Shown: piece after piece, positions 44,104 through 52,137 of the stretch
How the letters are laid out: every line of letters starts with the position of its first letter
Position numbering within the stretch: position 1 is the first letter of the stretch
NCBI GenBank assembly: GCA_029940475.1
Contig: JAPYUT010000008.1
Location: forward strand, 27,427 to 91,426
DNA length: 64,000 nucleotides
Reading direction: 5' to 3'
From: Verrucomicrobiales bacterium
Lineage (GTDB): Bacteria > Verrucomicrobiota > Verrucomicrobiia > Verrucomicrobiales > DEV007
Notes under the pieces: model-generated
The model's database searches: none
Told to the model about the DNA's origin: nothing
The model's input: only the letters and a program-made list of their open reading frames with translations
Program-made: the position numbers and the translations under genes

Positions 44104-44727
44104 GTGAAAAAAGATATAGCCATTGCCAAATACACGACGATCGCTGCATTCCTCGTGCTCCTCTTCTCCACGTATTACCTGCGCGCTCAGGTGCTTAAGC
44201 TCAACACCATCAGGCTTTCCTCAGAGAACATCAGGACAGAGGAGGTGCGCAGGGAAGCTGAGGAATCGCTTCCCCTCCGGCAAAAGGAGTATGAACTGCG
44301 CATGGCTCATTATGAGACTGAGCAGAAGCACTACGAGGACATGCTTGATCTCTATAGAACCGATTATGAGGAATACGTGAAGAGGACCAAGGATAAGTTT
44401 GCTCCCCCCAGGATGCCGCAAAAACCGACCAAGCCGATTTCCCCGGAACTCAGTGACAAGCTGGTGGAGGTGGGTGCCAAGTTCAGGGATCAGCAGTATC
44501 ATTACTTCAGTTCCACCAGCAAACTCAACTGGATTGCCTGCATTGCGGCATTGAGCCTGGTCGGCGGGCTGCTTTACCTGCTGATGTTTGACGTGGAGGG
44601 CAAGAGGATTTTCTACATCATTATCCTCGTGCTCAGCTTCGTGTTCATGATCGGACCATCCTTTCATTCCATCATGAGTGCAGTGGCGGGCTTCCTGCAG
44701 GCTCCGCATGGCATGCGCGGGATGTAG
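44104..44727 (+). CDS. Three-helix membrane protein with coiled coil, unknown
   Basis: 207 residues, GTG start. A transmembrane helix at about 10-30 (IAAFLVLLFSTYYLRA), an extended charged helix at about 40-105 with coiled-coil character, a Pro-rich turn (PPRMPQKPTKPISPE), and two more helices (IACIAALSLVGGLLYLL, IFYIIILVLSFVFMIG) near the C-terminus. No known family is recognised. It sits 57 nt upstream of the sulfatase gene in the same direction, which may be chance. Confidence 0.6.
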   Translation: MKKDIAIAKYTTIAAFLVLLFSTYYLRAQVLKLNTIRLSSENIRTEEVRREAEESLPLRQKEYELRMAHYETEQKHYEDMLDLYRTDYEEYVKRTKDKFAPPRMPQKPTKPISPELSDKLVEVGAKFRDQQYHYFSSTSKLNWIACIAALSLVGGLLYLLMFDVEGKRIFYIIILVLSFVFMIGPSFHSIMSAVAGFLQAPHGMRGM

Positions 44728-44784
44728 CAGGAAGAAATTCTTCCGTGCTTGTCGAAAGTCCTTACGGGGGGTTAATGTCCAGGT

Positions 44785-46317
44785 ATGAGATATTTTTTGC
44801 TGTTTCTTGTGCTTTTGAACCTCGGCGTTGCCGCGGAGCAGAGGCCGATGAACGTGCTTATCATCCAGACCGATGAGCACAACTTCCGCACCCTGGGATG
44901 CTACCGTGATTTAATGCCCGCCACGCAGGCCTTTATCTGGGGCAAAGGGGTCAAGGTGGATACCCCGAGCATTGACTGGATTGCCAAGAACGGTGCCATC
45001 TGCGACCGCTACTATGCCACCTCGCCGGTGTGCACCCCGTCACGCGCGGCCCTGATTTCCGGGCTTTATCCGCAGAATGCCGGAGCGATCACCAACAACA
45101 CCCCGCTCAAGGACAGCGTGGTCACCTTTGCCGAGGTGCTCAAACGCAGAGGGTATGCCACCGGCTACGCGGGCAAGTGGCACCTTGAGGGGCCGGCCAA
45201 GCCCGGCTGGAAGCCGGCGAAGAACTTCGGGTTCACGGACAACCGCTTTATGTTTAACCGCGGGCACTGGAAGAAGCTGGAGCTCGGTCCTGAAGGGCCA
45301 CGGGTTGGCGCGCGGAAGAACGGCAAGCCATCCTACAGCCTGGACGGAGCGGATGAGAAAACTTTCACCACGGATTTTCTTGCTGATCGCACCATCGACT
45401 TCATTCGCAGCAACAGGGAAAAGCCTTTCTGCTTCATGGTTGCCATTCCCGACCCGCACGGCCCGAACACAGTGCGCGCGCCCTACGACACCATGTTTGA
45501 CCCGGCACCTTTCCGTCAACCAGCGAGTGCGCTTGCCAAGGGGGAAGGGCTATCATCCTTCCAGAAGGTCATGCAGAGCCGCTTCAACGCGCGCCAGATG
45601 GCGCTCTACTTCGGCATGGTGAAGTGTATTGATGACAATGTCGGGCAGATCCTCGATGAGCTGCGCAAACTGGACATCCTTGAGCGGACCCTGATCGTGT
45701 TCACCTCCGACCATGGTGACATGTGCGGCGAGCTCGGGCGGCACAACAAGGGCATCCCCTGCGAGGGCTCGGCACGGATTCCCTTCATGATCCATGCCCC
45801 CGGGTTGATTAAGCCCGGCACGGTCATTCACCAGGCGCTGGGGACGGTGGACTTCAAGCCGACCCTGCTCGGCCTGCTGGGGGTGAAATTTAGCGAGCCC
45901 TGTGAGGGACGTGATGCCTCGGGGATCCTGCGCAGCGGCAAGGCCCCGGAAGGCTGGAAGGACGTCACCTTCGTGCGCATCGGTGGCGACAAGGTGGCCG
46001 GCAAGGGATGGTTTGGCGCCTTCACCGGCAACCACAAGCTCATTTTGTCTCCAACTGACCCTCCCGGGTTCTTTGACCTGGCGAAAGATCCCAACGAGTT
46101 GCGCAACGCGTTTGCCGCCCCGGAGCATCGCGAGGAGATCCGTCGCCTGGCAGGCGAACTGGAGGCGTATGGAAAGTTACGCAAGGAGCCGCTCATGGGG
46201 TCAGCTGCTGTCCGGGCCGACCTGGACTGGGCCCTCAATGGAACTAAGCCATACAAGTCACCTCCCCGCCCGCACCGAACGGCGCAGGTATCCCGGGGGA
46301 CGCAACTCAGGGGTTAA
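44785..46317 (+). CDS. Secreted sulfatase
   Basis: 510 residues. Short signal peptide (MRYFLLFLVLLNLGVA), then NVLIIQTDEHNFRTLGC with the metal-binding Asp. The activation motif CTPSRAALISGLYP fits CxPSR, whose Cys becomes formylglycine. FTSDHGDMCGELG carries the second metal-binding set. Such enzymes remove sulfate from polysaccharides or other sulfated compounds outside the cytoplasm; marine PVC bacteria carry many. Maturation needs an anaerobic-type or FGE-type enzyme not found in the window. Only 4 nt separate it from the Tat-exported isomerase gene, so they are one transcription unit. Confidence 0.93.
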   Translation: MRYFLLFLVLLNLGVAAEQRPMNVLIIQTDEHNFRTLGCYRDLMPATQAFIWGKGVKVDTPSIDWIAKNGAICDRYYATSPVCTPSRAALISGLYPQNAGAITNNTPLKDSVVTFAEVLKRRGYATGYAGKWHLEGPAKPGWKPAKNFGFTDNRFMFNRGHWKKLELGPEGPRVGARKNGKPSYSLDGADEKTFTTDFLADRTIDFIRSNREKPFCFMVAIPDPHGPNTVRAPYDTMFDPAPFRQPASALAKGEGLSSFQKVMQSRFNARQMALYFGMVKCIDDNVGQILDELRKLDILERTLIVFTSDHGDMCGELGRHNKGIPCEGSARIPFMIHAPGLIKPGTVIHQALGTVDFKPTLLGLLGVKFSEPCEGRDASGILRSGKAPEGWKDVTFVRIGGDKVAGKGWFGAFTGNHKLILSPTDPPGFFDLAKDPNELRNAFAAPEHREEIRRLAGELEAYGKLRKEPLMGSAAVRADLDWALNGTKPYKSPPRPHRTAQVSRGTQLRG

Positions 46318-46321
46318 AGAT

Positions 46322-47242
46322 ATGCAGCGACGTTATTTATTGAAATCAGGAGTGTTGGCAGGTGCAGGCCTTGTCTTGTCCGGGTCGGGGTCGCCGGCCA
46401 TTGAACCGGTTAAGAGGAAGGGCAAGGCGCGCCTGAGGCTCAGCGTGGCCGCTTATTCCTTCCGGCAGCATTTCCGGTGGATGAAAGGCAAGGCAAAAAA
46501 AGTTACCGGCCGAGCCATCGACATGAGGGAATTCATCGACCTGTGCGCGGGCTACGGTTGTGAAGGCACTGAGCTGACCAGCTATTTCTTCAAGGGTGGG
46601 GTCGATAATGCCTATTACCGCGAGTTGCGCCGTTACGCTTTCCTTAAGGGGATTGGCATCAGTGGCACCGCGGTGGGAAACAACTTTGCATTGCCGGAAG
46701 GGCAGGCGCGTAAGGAGCAGATTGCCGCAGTCAAGGGGTGGATTGATCGTGCAGCGCTGCTCGGCGCGCCACACATCCGGGTATTCGCCGGCTCAGCAAA
46801 GGGCATCGACGATGCCACTGCCCGCAGGATGTGTGTCTCCGCCCTGGAGGAATGCTGTGATTATGCCGGCAGCAAGGGGATCTTCCTTGGCCTGGAAAAC
46901 CACGGCGGCATCGTCGCGCAGGCAGCGGGGATGCTGGAGATCATCGCTGCGGTGAAGAGTCCCTGGTTCGGCGTGAACCTAGACACCGGGAATTTCCACA
47001 CCGAGGATCCGTATGGCGACCTGGCAAAGGTCGCGCCCTACGCGCTCAACGTGCAGGTGAAGGTCGAGATGCGTGCTGCCGGGCAGAAGGACAAAGAGCC
47101 TGCCGACATGAAGCGGCTGGTGAAAATCCTCAGCGATTCCGGTTACCAGGGCTATGTGGCACTCGAATACGAGGCTAAGGGCGACCCCTTCAAGGAGGTG
47201 CCCCTTTACCTTGATGCCCTGCGCGTGGCGATAGGGGCGTAA
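46322..47242 (+). CDS. Tat-exported sugar phosphate isomerase/epimerase-like TIM barrel
   Basis: 306 residues from the ATG at 46322, 4 nt after the sulfatase stop. It begins with a twin-arginine signal (MQRRYLLKSGVLAGAGLVLS). The barrel follows: LRLSVAAYSFRQHF, ELTSYFFKGG, IRVFAGSAKGID, LGLENHGGIV with a probable metal-binding Glu-His, FGVNLDTGNFHTEDP, and VALEYEAKG near the C-terminus. It is the xylose-isomerase-like (AP endonuclease 2) superfamily. Tat export implies folding with a metal cofactor before transport. Linkage to the sulfatase suggests it acts on the desulfated sugar (inference). Confidence 0.88.
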   Translation: MQRRYLLKSGVLAGAGLVLSGSGSPAIEPVKRKGKARLRLSVAAYSFRQHFRWMKGKAKKVTGRAIDMREFIDLCAGYGCEGTELTSYFFKGGVDNAYYRELRRYAFLKGIGISGTAVGNNFALPEGQARKEQIAAVKGWIDRAALLGAPHIRVFAGSAKGIDDATARRMCVSALEECCDYAGSKGIFLGLENHGGIVAQAAGMLEIIAAVKSPWFGVNLDTGNFHTEDPYGDLAKVAPYALNVQVKVEMRAAGQKDKEPADMKRLVKILSDSGYQGYVALEYEAKGDPFKEVPLYLDALRVAIGA

Positions 47243-47258
47243 GCCCGGGACAGTTTCC

Positions 47259-48143
47259 CTAGGGGTGGCGACCCTTGAAGGTCAGCTCGGCAACCCCGGA
47301 CTTGTCAAGGTCTCCCTTACCGTCCTCGACCAGCTTGCTGAACTGCGCGCAGGTGGCGTCGTTGAGCGGCAGGGTCACTCCGGCCCCACTCGCGATGTCA
47401 GCGGCGATGCCCGAGTCCTTGGCGGCGTGCTCTGCACTGAACCAGGCTTCGTGGTCGCGGTCGATCATGTCCTCGGCGTCGGTCTCCAGCACGCGTGAAT
47501 TGGCGCCGGTCTGTGAGAACACCTCGCAGATCATCTTGAGGTCAAGGCCAAGCGCATCGGCCAGTCCCAGTCCCTCGGCAAGGCCGGCGGTGTTGATGTT
47601 CATCACCATGTTGACCAGCGCCTTGACCTGGGCGGCACGGCCGATGTCACCGATGTGCTTGAGGTTGATGCTCATGTCCTCGAGCAGGGCCTTGTGCTGC
47701 TCAAAGAGTTCGGACTTCCCGCCAATCATCAGGTAGAGCTTGCCCTCGCGTGCCTGCGGTATACTTGATGCCATGCAGCCCTCAAGGGCGCCTGCTCCCG
47801 CTGCCTCGGCCGCCGCCGCGACTTCCTGCTGGATGTCCGGGGAAAGGGTGGCGCAGTTAATGAAGGTCTTGCCGGCGGCATCGCTCAGGAGGTTGTCGCC
47901 CTCAGCGAAGTAGATGCCGCGCATTGAGTCGTCGTTGGTGACCACGGTGAAGATGACATCGGAGGCGGCGGTCACTTCCGCCAGCGTCGCGGCGTGCGCG
48001 CAGCCGAGCTCCGCGGCAAGCTCCACGGCGGCATCCTTGTTGACGTCATTGACAGCGGTGATCTCGTAACCGTGGTCCTTGAGGTTGCGTGCCATGTTGG
48101 CACCCATGCGTCCGATTCCGACAAATCCTATTTTTTGGCTCAT
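47259..48143 (-). CDS. 3-hydroxyisobutyrate dehydrogenase-family NAD(P) oxidoreductase
   Basis: 294 residues. N-terminal Rossmann motif IGFVGIGRMGANMARNL with the family's GxMGxxMAxNL, then NDVN at the end of the second strand. A catalytic-type Lys lies in VKALVNMVMNINTAGLAEGL, and a helical C-terminal domain follows. The family reduces or oxidises beta-hydroxy acids (3-hydroxyisobutyrate, tartronate semialdehyde, succinic semialdehyde); the substrate cannot be chosen. It is the last of a tight minus-strand run and lies 12 nt after the metallo-beta-lactamase-fold gene. Confidence 0.88.
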   Translation of the reverse strand: MSQKIGFVGIGRMGANMARNLKDHGYEITAVNDVNKDAAVELAAELGCAHAATLAEVTAASDVIFTVVTNDDSMRGIYFAEGDNLLSDAAGKTFINCATLSPDIQQEVAAAAEAAGAGALEGCMASSIPQAREGKLYLMIGGKSELFEQHKALLEDMSINLKHIGDIGRAAQVKALVNMVMNINTAGLAEGLGLADALGLDLKMICEVFSQTGANSRVLETDAEDMIDRDHEAWFSAEHAAKDSGIAADIASGAGVTLPLNDATCAQFSKLVEDGKGDLDKSGVAELTFKGRHP

Positions 48144-48155
48144 GATGTTGTGTGT

Positions 48156-48980
48156 TCAGTTGGTTTTAAATTCCGGGTAAAACGGGTTGTGTTGTTTTTC
48201 CTCACCCACCGAGGACATTGGGCCGTGCCCGGGGCAGACGACCGTATGATCGGTAAGGGTGAAGATCTGTTGGCGGTTTGTTTCCAGCGCGTCGGTGTAT
48301 GACACCATGCCGCCGCCCATCGATCCAGCAAAAAGCGCATCCCCGACGATCGCCACCGGGCGGGCCAGGCCGGTGACCACGTAGGTGTGGCCGCCCCTGG
48401 AGTGTCCCCGGGTGAGGCGAGTTTCCAGGGACAGGGCACCGATCCTCCCGCAGTGGTCTTCGGGGATGGAGATGGCGCCCCTCAGCGGCTCGTGCCCGCT
48501 GACGTAAACCGGCGGATTTGCAAAGGCGGAAAGGACCCGGTCAAGGTCGGCAATGTGGTCGCCGTGGGTGTGGGTCAGGTAGACTGCACCAACCTTGAGT
48601 TCCTTCTTTTCCACGAAATCAATCATTTCTCCCGCGTCCGCCCCGGTGTCGAAGGCCGCGGCATTACCGCTGGCGGGATCCCAGAGCAGGAAGGCATTGA
48701 CCCGCATGTCATGCCATGGGGTGTTGAAGATTTCCAGGCCATCGAGATCCACGGCTTCCGGTCGCCACAGGGAGTTGCCCGATGTCACAAGTGCATCGGC
48801 ACTGAGTTCAAGGTGGGGGGAGATTGTGCGTGCTGCATCCTCCTCAAAGTCGCCGTTGAGCAGGCCCCGGATGCGTTCTTGTTCAATTCCTGAGCTTACC
48901 GAGAGATCAGCCACGGAAATTGCGCGTCCGCGCATGGCCTTGCCGATGATGTCTTCGCTGAAGTCCTCCAGATCAATCAT
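48156..48980 (-). CDS. Metallo-beta-lactamase-fold hydrolase with helical N-terminal domain
   Basis: 274 residues. Residues about 15-65 look like a small helix-turn-helix of the XRE sort (SVADLSVSSGIEQERIRGLL), an unusual N-terminal addition. The rest is a glyoxalase II-like fold: AFDTGADAGEMIDF, metal-binding THTHGDHIAD, TRGHSRGGHTYVV and CPGHGPMSSVG. The family hydrolyses thioesters such as S-lactoylglutathione or related substrates. It lies 14 nt from fdhD and 12 nt from the dehydrogenase gene, so it belongs to the operon. Confidence 0.83.
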   Translation of the reverse strand: MIDLEDFSEDIIGKAMRGRAISVADLSVSSGIEQERIRGLLNGDFEEDAARTISPHLELSADALVTSGNSLWRPEAVDLDGLEIFNTPWHDMRVNAFLLWDPASGNAAAFDTGADAGEMIDFVEKKELKVGAVYLTHTHGDHIADLDRVLSAFANPPVYVSGHEPLRGAISIPEDHCGRIGALSLETRLTRGHSRGGHTYVVTGLARPVAIVGDALFAGSMGGGMVSYTDALETNRQQIFTLTDHTVVCPGHGPMSSVGEEKQHNPFYPEFKTN

Positions 48981-48994
48981 TTGGACATTCCAAG

Positions 48995-49807
48995 TTAATC
49001 GCCAGGGTTGCCTGCATAAATGTTCATGGTTTCCCCGCGCAGGAACCCGATCAGGGCCTGGCCGGACTCGCGCGCGAATTCCACCGCGAGTGAACTCGGG
49101 GCGGATATTCCGGCAACTGTCGGGATCCCGGCGGCAAGTGCCTTTTGCATGAGTTCAAAGGAGATGCGCCCGCTCAAGAGCAGCGTGTGCTCACTGAGCG
49201 GCAGCCTGTCCTCCAGCAGGGACCAGCCGATCACCTTGTCGAGCGCGTTGTGACGGCCGACGTCCTCGCGCAGCACGACGATTTCCCCTGCGGGATCAAA
49301 GATCGCGCTGGCGTGCAGTCCACCGGTTTTCTCGAAGGTCGCCTGAGCTGCACGCAGCTTGTCGGGATAGGTGGTGATTTGCGCCGGGGATACTCCCCTG
49401 AAGTTTTCAATTTTCGGGAAGTTGCCGAATACCGATTCGATGGTTGCCTTGCCGCAGATGCCGCAGCTTGAGGAGCTGAACACGTGGCGGGTGAGCGATT
49501 CCTCATCAAAGCTACTGCCCTTCACCAGCAGCACCTCGACGAGATTGCCCAGTTCCCTTGTATTTTCAGCATTCCCCGGGCACTCGGAGATCTCGAAGAT
49601 TTCCCCCGGGGAGCTGATGACCCCCTCGCTGAGCAGGAACCCGGCGGCAAGCTCGCGGTCATGGCCGGGGGTGCGCATGACAACGGCAATACTCTTGCCC
49701 TCGATGCGGATTTCCAGTGGCTCTTCACGTGCGATGTGGTCACGCGCAGAGGCATGCAGGCCGGAGCTGATCCTGCGGATGGCGAATTCTTTGGAGTAAT
49801 CACTCAT
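48995..49807 (-). CDS. fdhD: Formate dehydrogenase accessory sulfurtransferase FdhD
   Basis: 270 residues, full length. Typical strings: RELAAGFLLSEGVI, the reactive CGICG pair in SSSSCGICGKATIE, GGLHASAIFDPAGEIVVLRE, DVGRHNALDKVIG. FdhD transfers sulfur from a cysteine desulfurase to the Mo-bis-MGD cofactor before it enters formate dehydrogenase. Its ATG overlaps the end of mobA by 4 nt (ATGA), so translation is coupled. No formate dehydrogenase structural gene is within the window. Confidence 0.95.
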   Translation of the reverse strand: MSDYSKEFAIRRISSGLHASARDHIAREEPLEIRIEGKSIAVVMRTPGHDRELAAGFLLSEGVISSPGEIFEISECPGNAENTRELGNLVEVLLVKGSSFDEESLTRHVFSSSSCGICGKATIESVFGNFPKIENFRGVSPAQITTYPDKLRAAQATFEKTGGLHASAIFDPAGEIVVLREDVGRHNALDKVIGWSLLEDRLPLSEHTLLLSGRISFELMQKALAAGIPTVAGISAPSSLAVEFARESGQALIGFLRGETMNIYAGNPGD

Positions 49808-50370
49808 TTTGCGCTGTCCCCGGGATTCTCGTTCAGGTTGGCAAAGAAAACGACCTCGGATTTGTGGATCGGGCGTTGCTGCAGCAATCCTTCCCCGACT
49901 CCCAGTTTGATCAGCTCACCCATTGCCAGCTGCCCTGCGGCAAGCTGAGCCTCGGCCAGCGGCAGGATCTCTGCCGGGTAAACAGCGGCAAGAGGCTCGG
50001 GCCTGCCGTCCTCATGCACCGCCACCGCACCACCGCCGGCGTAGGCGAGCTCGCCCAGAAATTGCAGAGGCATGGTGGGAAGATCAACAGCCACTACCAG
50101 CAACCTGCCCAGCCTGGTGGCACGCAGGCAGCTGACCAGCGCGCCCAAAGGGCCGCGGTCAGCCTCGGTATCAACGATGACCCGGTGTTCGCTTGCAAAA
50201 CATTGCTGCGCATTGACAGAGATGAGTATTTCCGAGGGCATCAGCGGTTCAATCTTGGCGAGCTGGTGTTGCCATAGTGGTACGCCGTCAATGGCATGGA
50301 ACGCCTTGTCGGAACCGAAGCGCCTCGAACGTCCGCCGGCAAAAAGAGCCGCTGCAAATGGTGCGTTCAT
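49804..50370 (-). CDS. mobA: Molybdenum cofactor guanylyltransferase MobA
   Basis: 188 residues. The nucleotide-binding start AALFAGGRSRRFGSDKA matches MobA's LAGGxSxRMGxDKA; later VVAVDLPTMPLQFL has the metal-binding Asp. It attaches GMP to molybdopterin. It begins immediately after the MOSC gene (TAG then ATG, no spacer) and overlaps fdhD by 4 nt, making MOSC-mobA-fdhD one cofactor-maturation module. Confidence 0.92.
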   Translation of the reverse strand: MNAPFAAALFAGGRSRRFGSDKAFHAIDGVPLWQHQLAKIEPLMPSEILISVNAQQCFASEHRVIVDTEADRGPLGALVSCLRATRLGRLLVVAVDLPTMPLQFLGELAYAGGGAVAVHEDGRPEPLAAVYPAEILPLAEAQLAAGQLAMGELIKLGVGEGLLQQRPIHKSEVVFFANLNENPGDSAK

Positions 50371-50838
50371 CTATGCTGTTACCGGTTCCGGGCGCAGGAT
50401 GCCGTTGCTGAGGATTTTTGCACGCAGCCCGCCGCGTCCTTTCATGGCTTCTTCAGCACCCTCCGCGACCGCGCCGTTCATCCAGTAACAGGGACTGGCC
50501 TCCACGGTGCCGAGGAACCTGATGCCCTGGATCTCGAATTCCTCGCCGATCAATTTGTTGAGGTCGACTCCACCGACGATGACGTTGCGGCGAAAAACGG
50601 ATGGCGGGACATCCGCAAGGTTGAACTCAAGGCAGAGTTCCCTGTAGACCTCGTGCGCAAAGAAAGTGATTTGCCCCTTGTAGTCCGGCTTGTAGTCAAA
50701 AAACCTGTCACCGAGGATGCCTTTACCTGCCACACACTTTGCCTCAGTGAGTTCAAGCATCGGTCTTTCACCGGCGGGTTGGCCGTGCCTGCCGTAGAAG
50801 TTGTGGTCATCGGAGATATAGATATGACGGATACGCAT
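50371..50838 (-). CDS. MOSC-domain protein (molybdenum/sulfur handling)
   Basis: 155 residues, almost wholly a MOSC domain: GILGDRFFDYKPDYKGQITF, VPPSVFRRNVIVGGVDLNKL, IGEEFEIQGIRFLGTVEASP with the conserved Cys in ASPCYWMN. MOSC domains are known from molybdenum cofactor sulfurase and bind sulfur or molybdopterin. Its neighbours mobA and fdhD make a molybdenum cofactor role likely. It lies 42 nt from the acyltransferase gene upstream. Confidence 0.88.
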   Translation of the reverse strand: MRIRHIYISDDHNFYGRHGQPAGERPMLELTEAKCVAGKGILGDRFFDYKPDYKGQITFFAHEVYRELCLEFNLADVPPSVFRRNVIVGGVDLNKLIGEEFEIQGIRFLGTVEASPCYWMNGAVAEGAEEAMKGRGGLRAKILSNGILRPEPVTA

Positions 50839-50880
50839 CCTGTGGTGATTGTCGGGGAGTGCGGTGTTTCTTGTTGGTGA

Positions 50881-52122
50881 TTAAAACGGCATTGATCCCG
50901 GGAGTGCGTTATTTTTATTAAGCTCGTTGATGCCGGTTTGCACTGCACTCTCGCAGCTATCCGTAAGCTCAGTAATTGCGCCGCGCGCCCGGTCCTGGAA
51001 TTTTTCAAGGTATTCGCGCAGGTCAATCGGCTTGCTTATTTGAACGAAGGCCCTGCGTCTTCCGTCAGGGGGGGCGTTTCTTGAGGTCACATCCTCGCGC
51101 AGGCGGGTGATGGTCTCCGCTACCCGGTCAAGGGTCGGGTTTGAAGCGGTATAGCCACCGAGATAGCCGAGGATGCGCAGTGCCAGGATGGCTTCATCAG
51201 CATAACCGGCGGCAATGTCGTGTTCGGCATGACGGTCGGGGTCACAACGGATGCCGTGGATGGTTGCCCTGATCTTGCGTATCCGCGCTGTCAGGTCGTC
51301 TCCGTCGCGGGCAGTGAGTTTCATTTTTTGTTCCAGTGATTCAATGAGTTGCTCGGCGGCGTTGCTGATTAAATCGTCGGTTAAAAGATCACTTTCCGGA
51401 GGAACTTGACCGTGTTCCTTGAGGTAGTGTGCCAGTGCGCTGATGCTGATTCTCTTTAATTCCTCCACAACGCGTGCTTCACGGTCCAGTGCATGGCCAA
51501 AAATTTCGGCGATTTTAGCAAGTTCGGTGAGTATCTTTTCCCGGACATCCTCGACATATGAGTATTTAAGGGAAACGGGTACAGCGAAGACCGGTATCTC
51601 ACTGCCCAGTTCCTTTTGTGCCCGTAACGCGATAAAGGCTGCGCCCTCGGCAAAAGGGGTGACACGGTCGTTGCAGAGGTAGACATTGCCTTCCGGGAAA
51701 ATAACAAGCGGGTATTCTCCCGCAGTGAGAATCTCGGTGGCGCACTTCATTGATTTACGGTCACTGCCTTCACGATCGACGCTGAATGCACCGATGCGCT
51801 GCATGAACCAGCTGGCGAGTTTACCGCGCGCAAACACATCATAGGCTGCCATGAATGCCGGTTTTACCTGTAGTTGCCTGCAGACCTCCATCATCACCTG
51901 CGGGTCGCTGTGGGAAGGATGATTGGGCAGGAACACAAAGCGTGCCCCCTTGTGCCTGCGGGCTTCAAGAAAAAGCTCCGCGTCGGTGATCCCGGTTGCG
52001 TCCAGGCGGTGGTTTTTCCCGGGCAATATGATCGATGGGGTGATCATCTGCGCCAGGGCTATAACCAGCCTGTTGGGCCTGGGTGGCAGGAATGCATAGG
52101 GAAGATCGCTGTATTCGAGCAT
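50881..52122 (-). CDS. 1-acyl-glycerol-3-phosphate acyltransferase-like (PlsC) protein
   Basis: 413 residues. The N-terminal half is a PlsC domain: FLPNHPSHSDPQVM with HX4D, FPEGNVYLCNDRVTPF with the FPEG motif, and PVFAVPVSLKY after it. The C-terminal half is helical and not typical of PlsC; it may regulate or anchor the enzyme. The family transfers a fatty acyl group to the sn-2 position of lysophosphatidate or a related lysolipid. Directly upstream (15 nt) is the phospholipase D-like gene, which fits membrane lipid remodelling. Confidence 0.85.
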   Translation of the reverse strand: MLEYSDLPYAFLPPRPNRLVIALAQMITPSIILPGKNHRLDATGITDAELFLEARRHKGARFVFLPNHPSHSDPQVMMEVCRQLQVKPAFMAAYDVFARGKLASWFMQRIGAFSVDREGSDRKSMKCATEILTAGEYPLVIFPEGNVYLCNDRVTPFAEGAAFIALRAQKELGSEIPVFAVPVSLKYSYVEDVREKILTELAKIAEIFGHALDREARVVEELKRISISALAHYLKEHGQVPPESDLLTDDLISNAAEQLIESLEQKMKLTARDGDDLTARIRKIRATIHGIRCDPDRHAEHDIAAGYADEAILALRILGYLGGYTASNPTLDRVAETITRLREDVTSRNAPPDGRRRAFVQISKPIDLREYLEKFQDRARGAITELTDSCESAVQTGINELNKNNALPGSMPF

Positions 52123-52137
52123 TTTTTTAGTCCCGCT

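Noticed and set aside
45902..46321. Long N-terminal extension of the TIM-barrel isomerase gene
   Set aside because: This part of the frame overlaps the sulfatase gene; the twin-arginine signal begins at the ATG at 46322.
48995..50838. Complete formate dehydrogenase locus
   Set aside because: Only maturation genes (MOSC, mobA, fdhD) are present; no catalytic or iron-sulfur subunit gene lies in the window.
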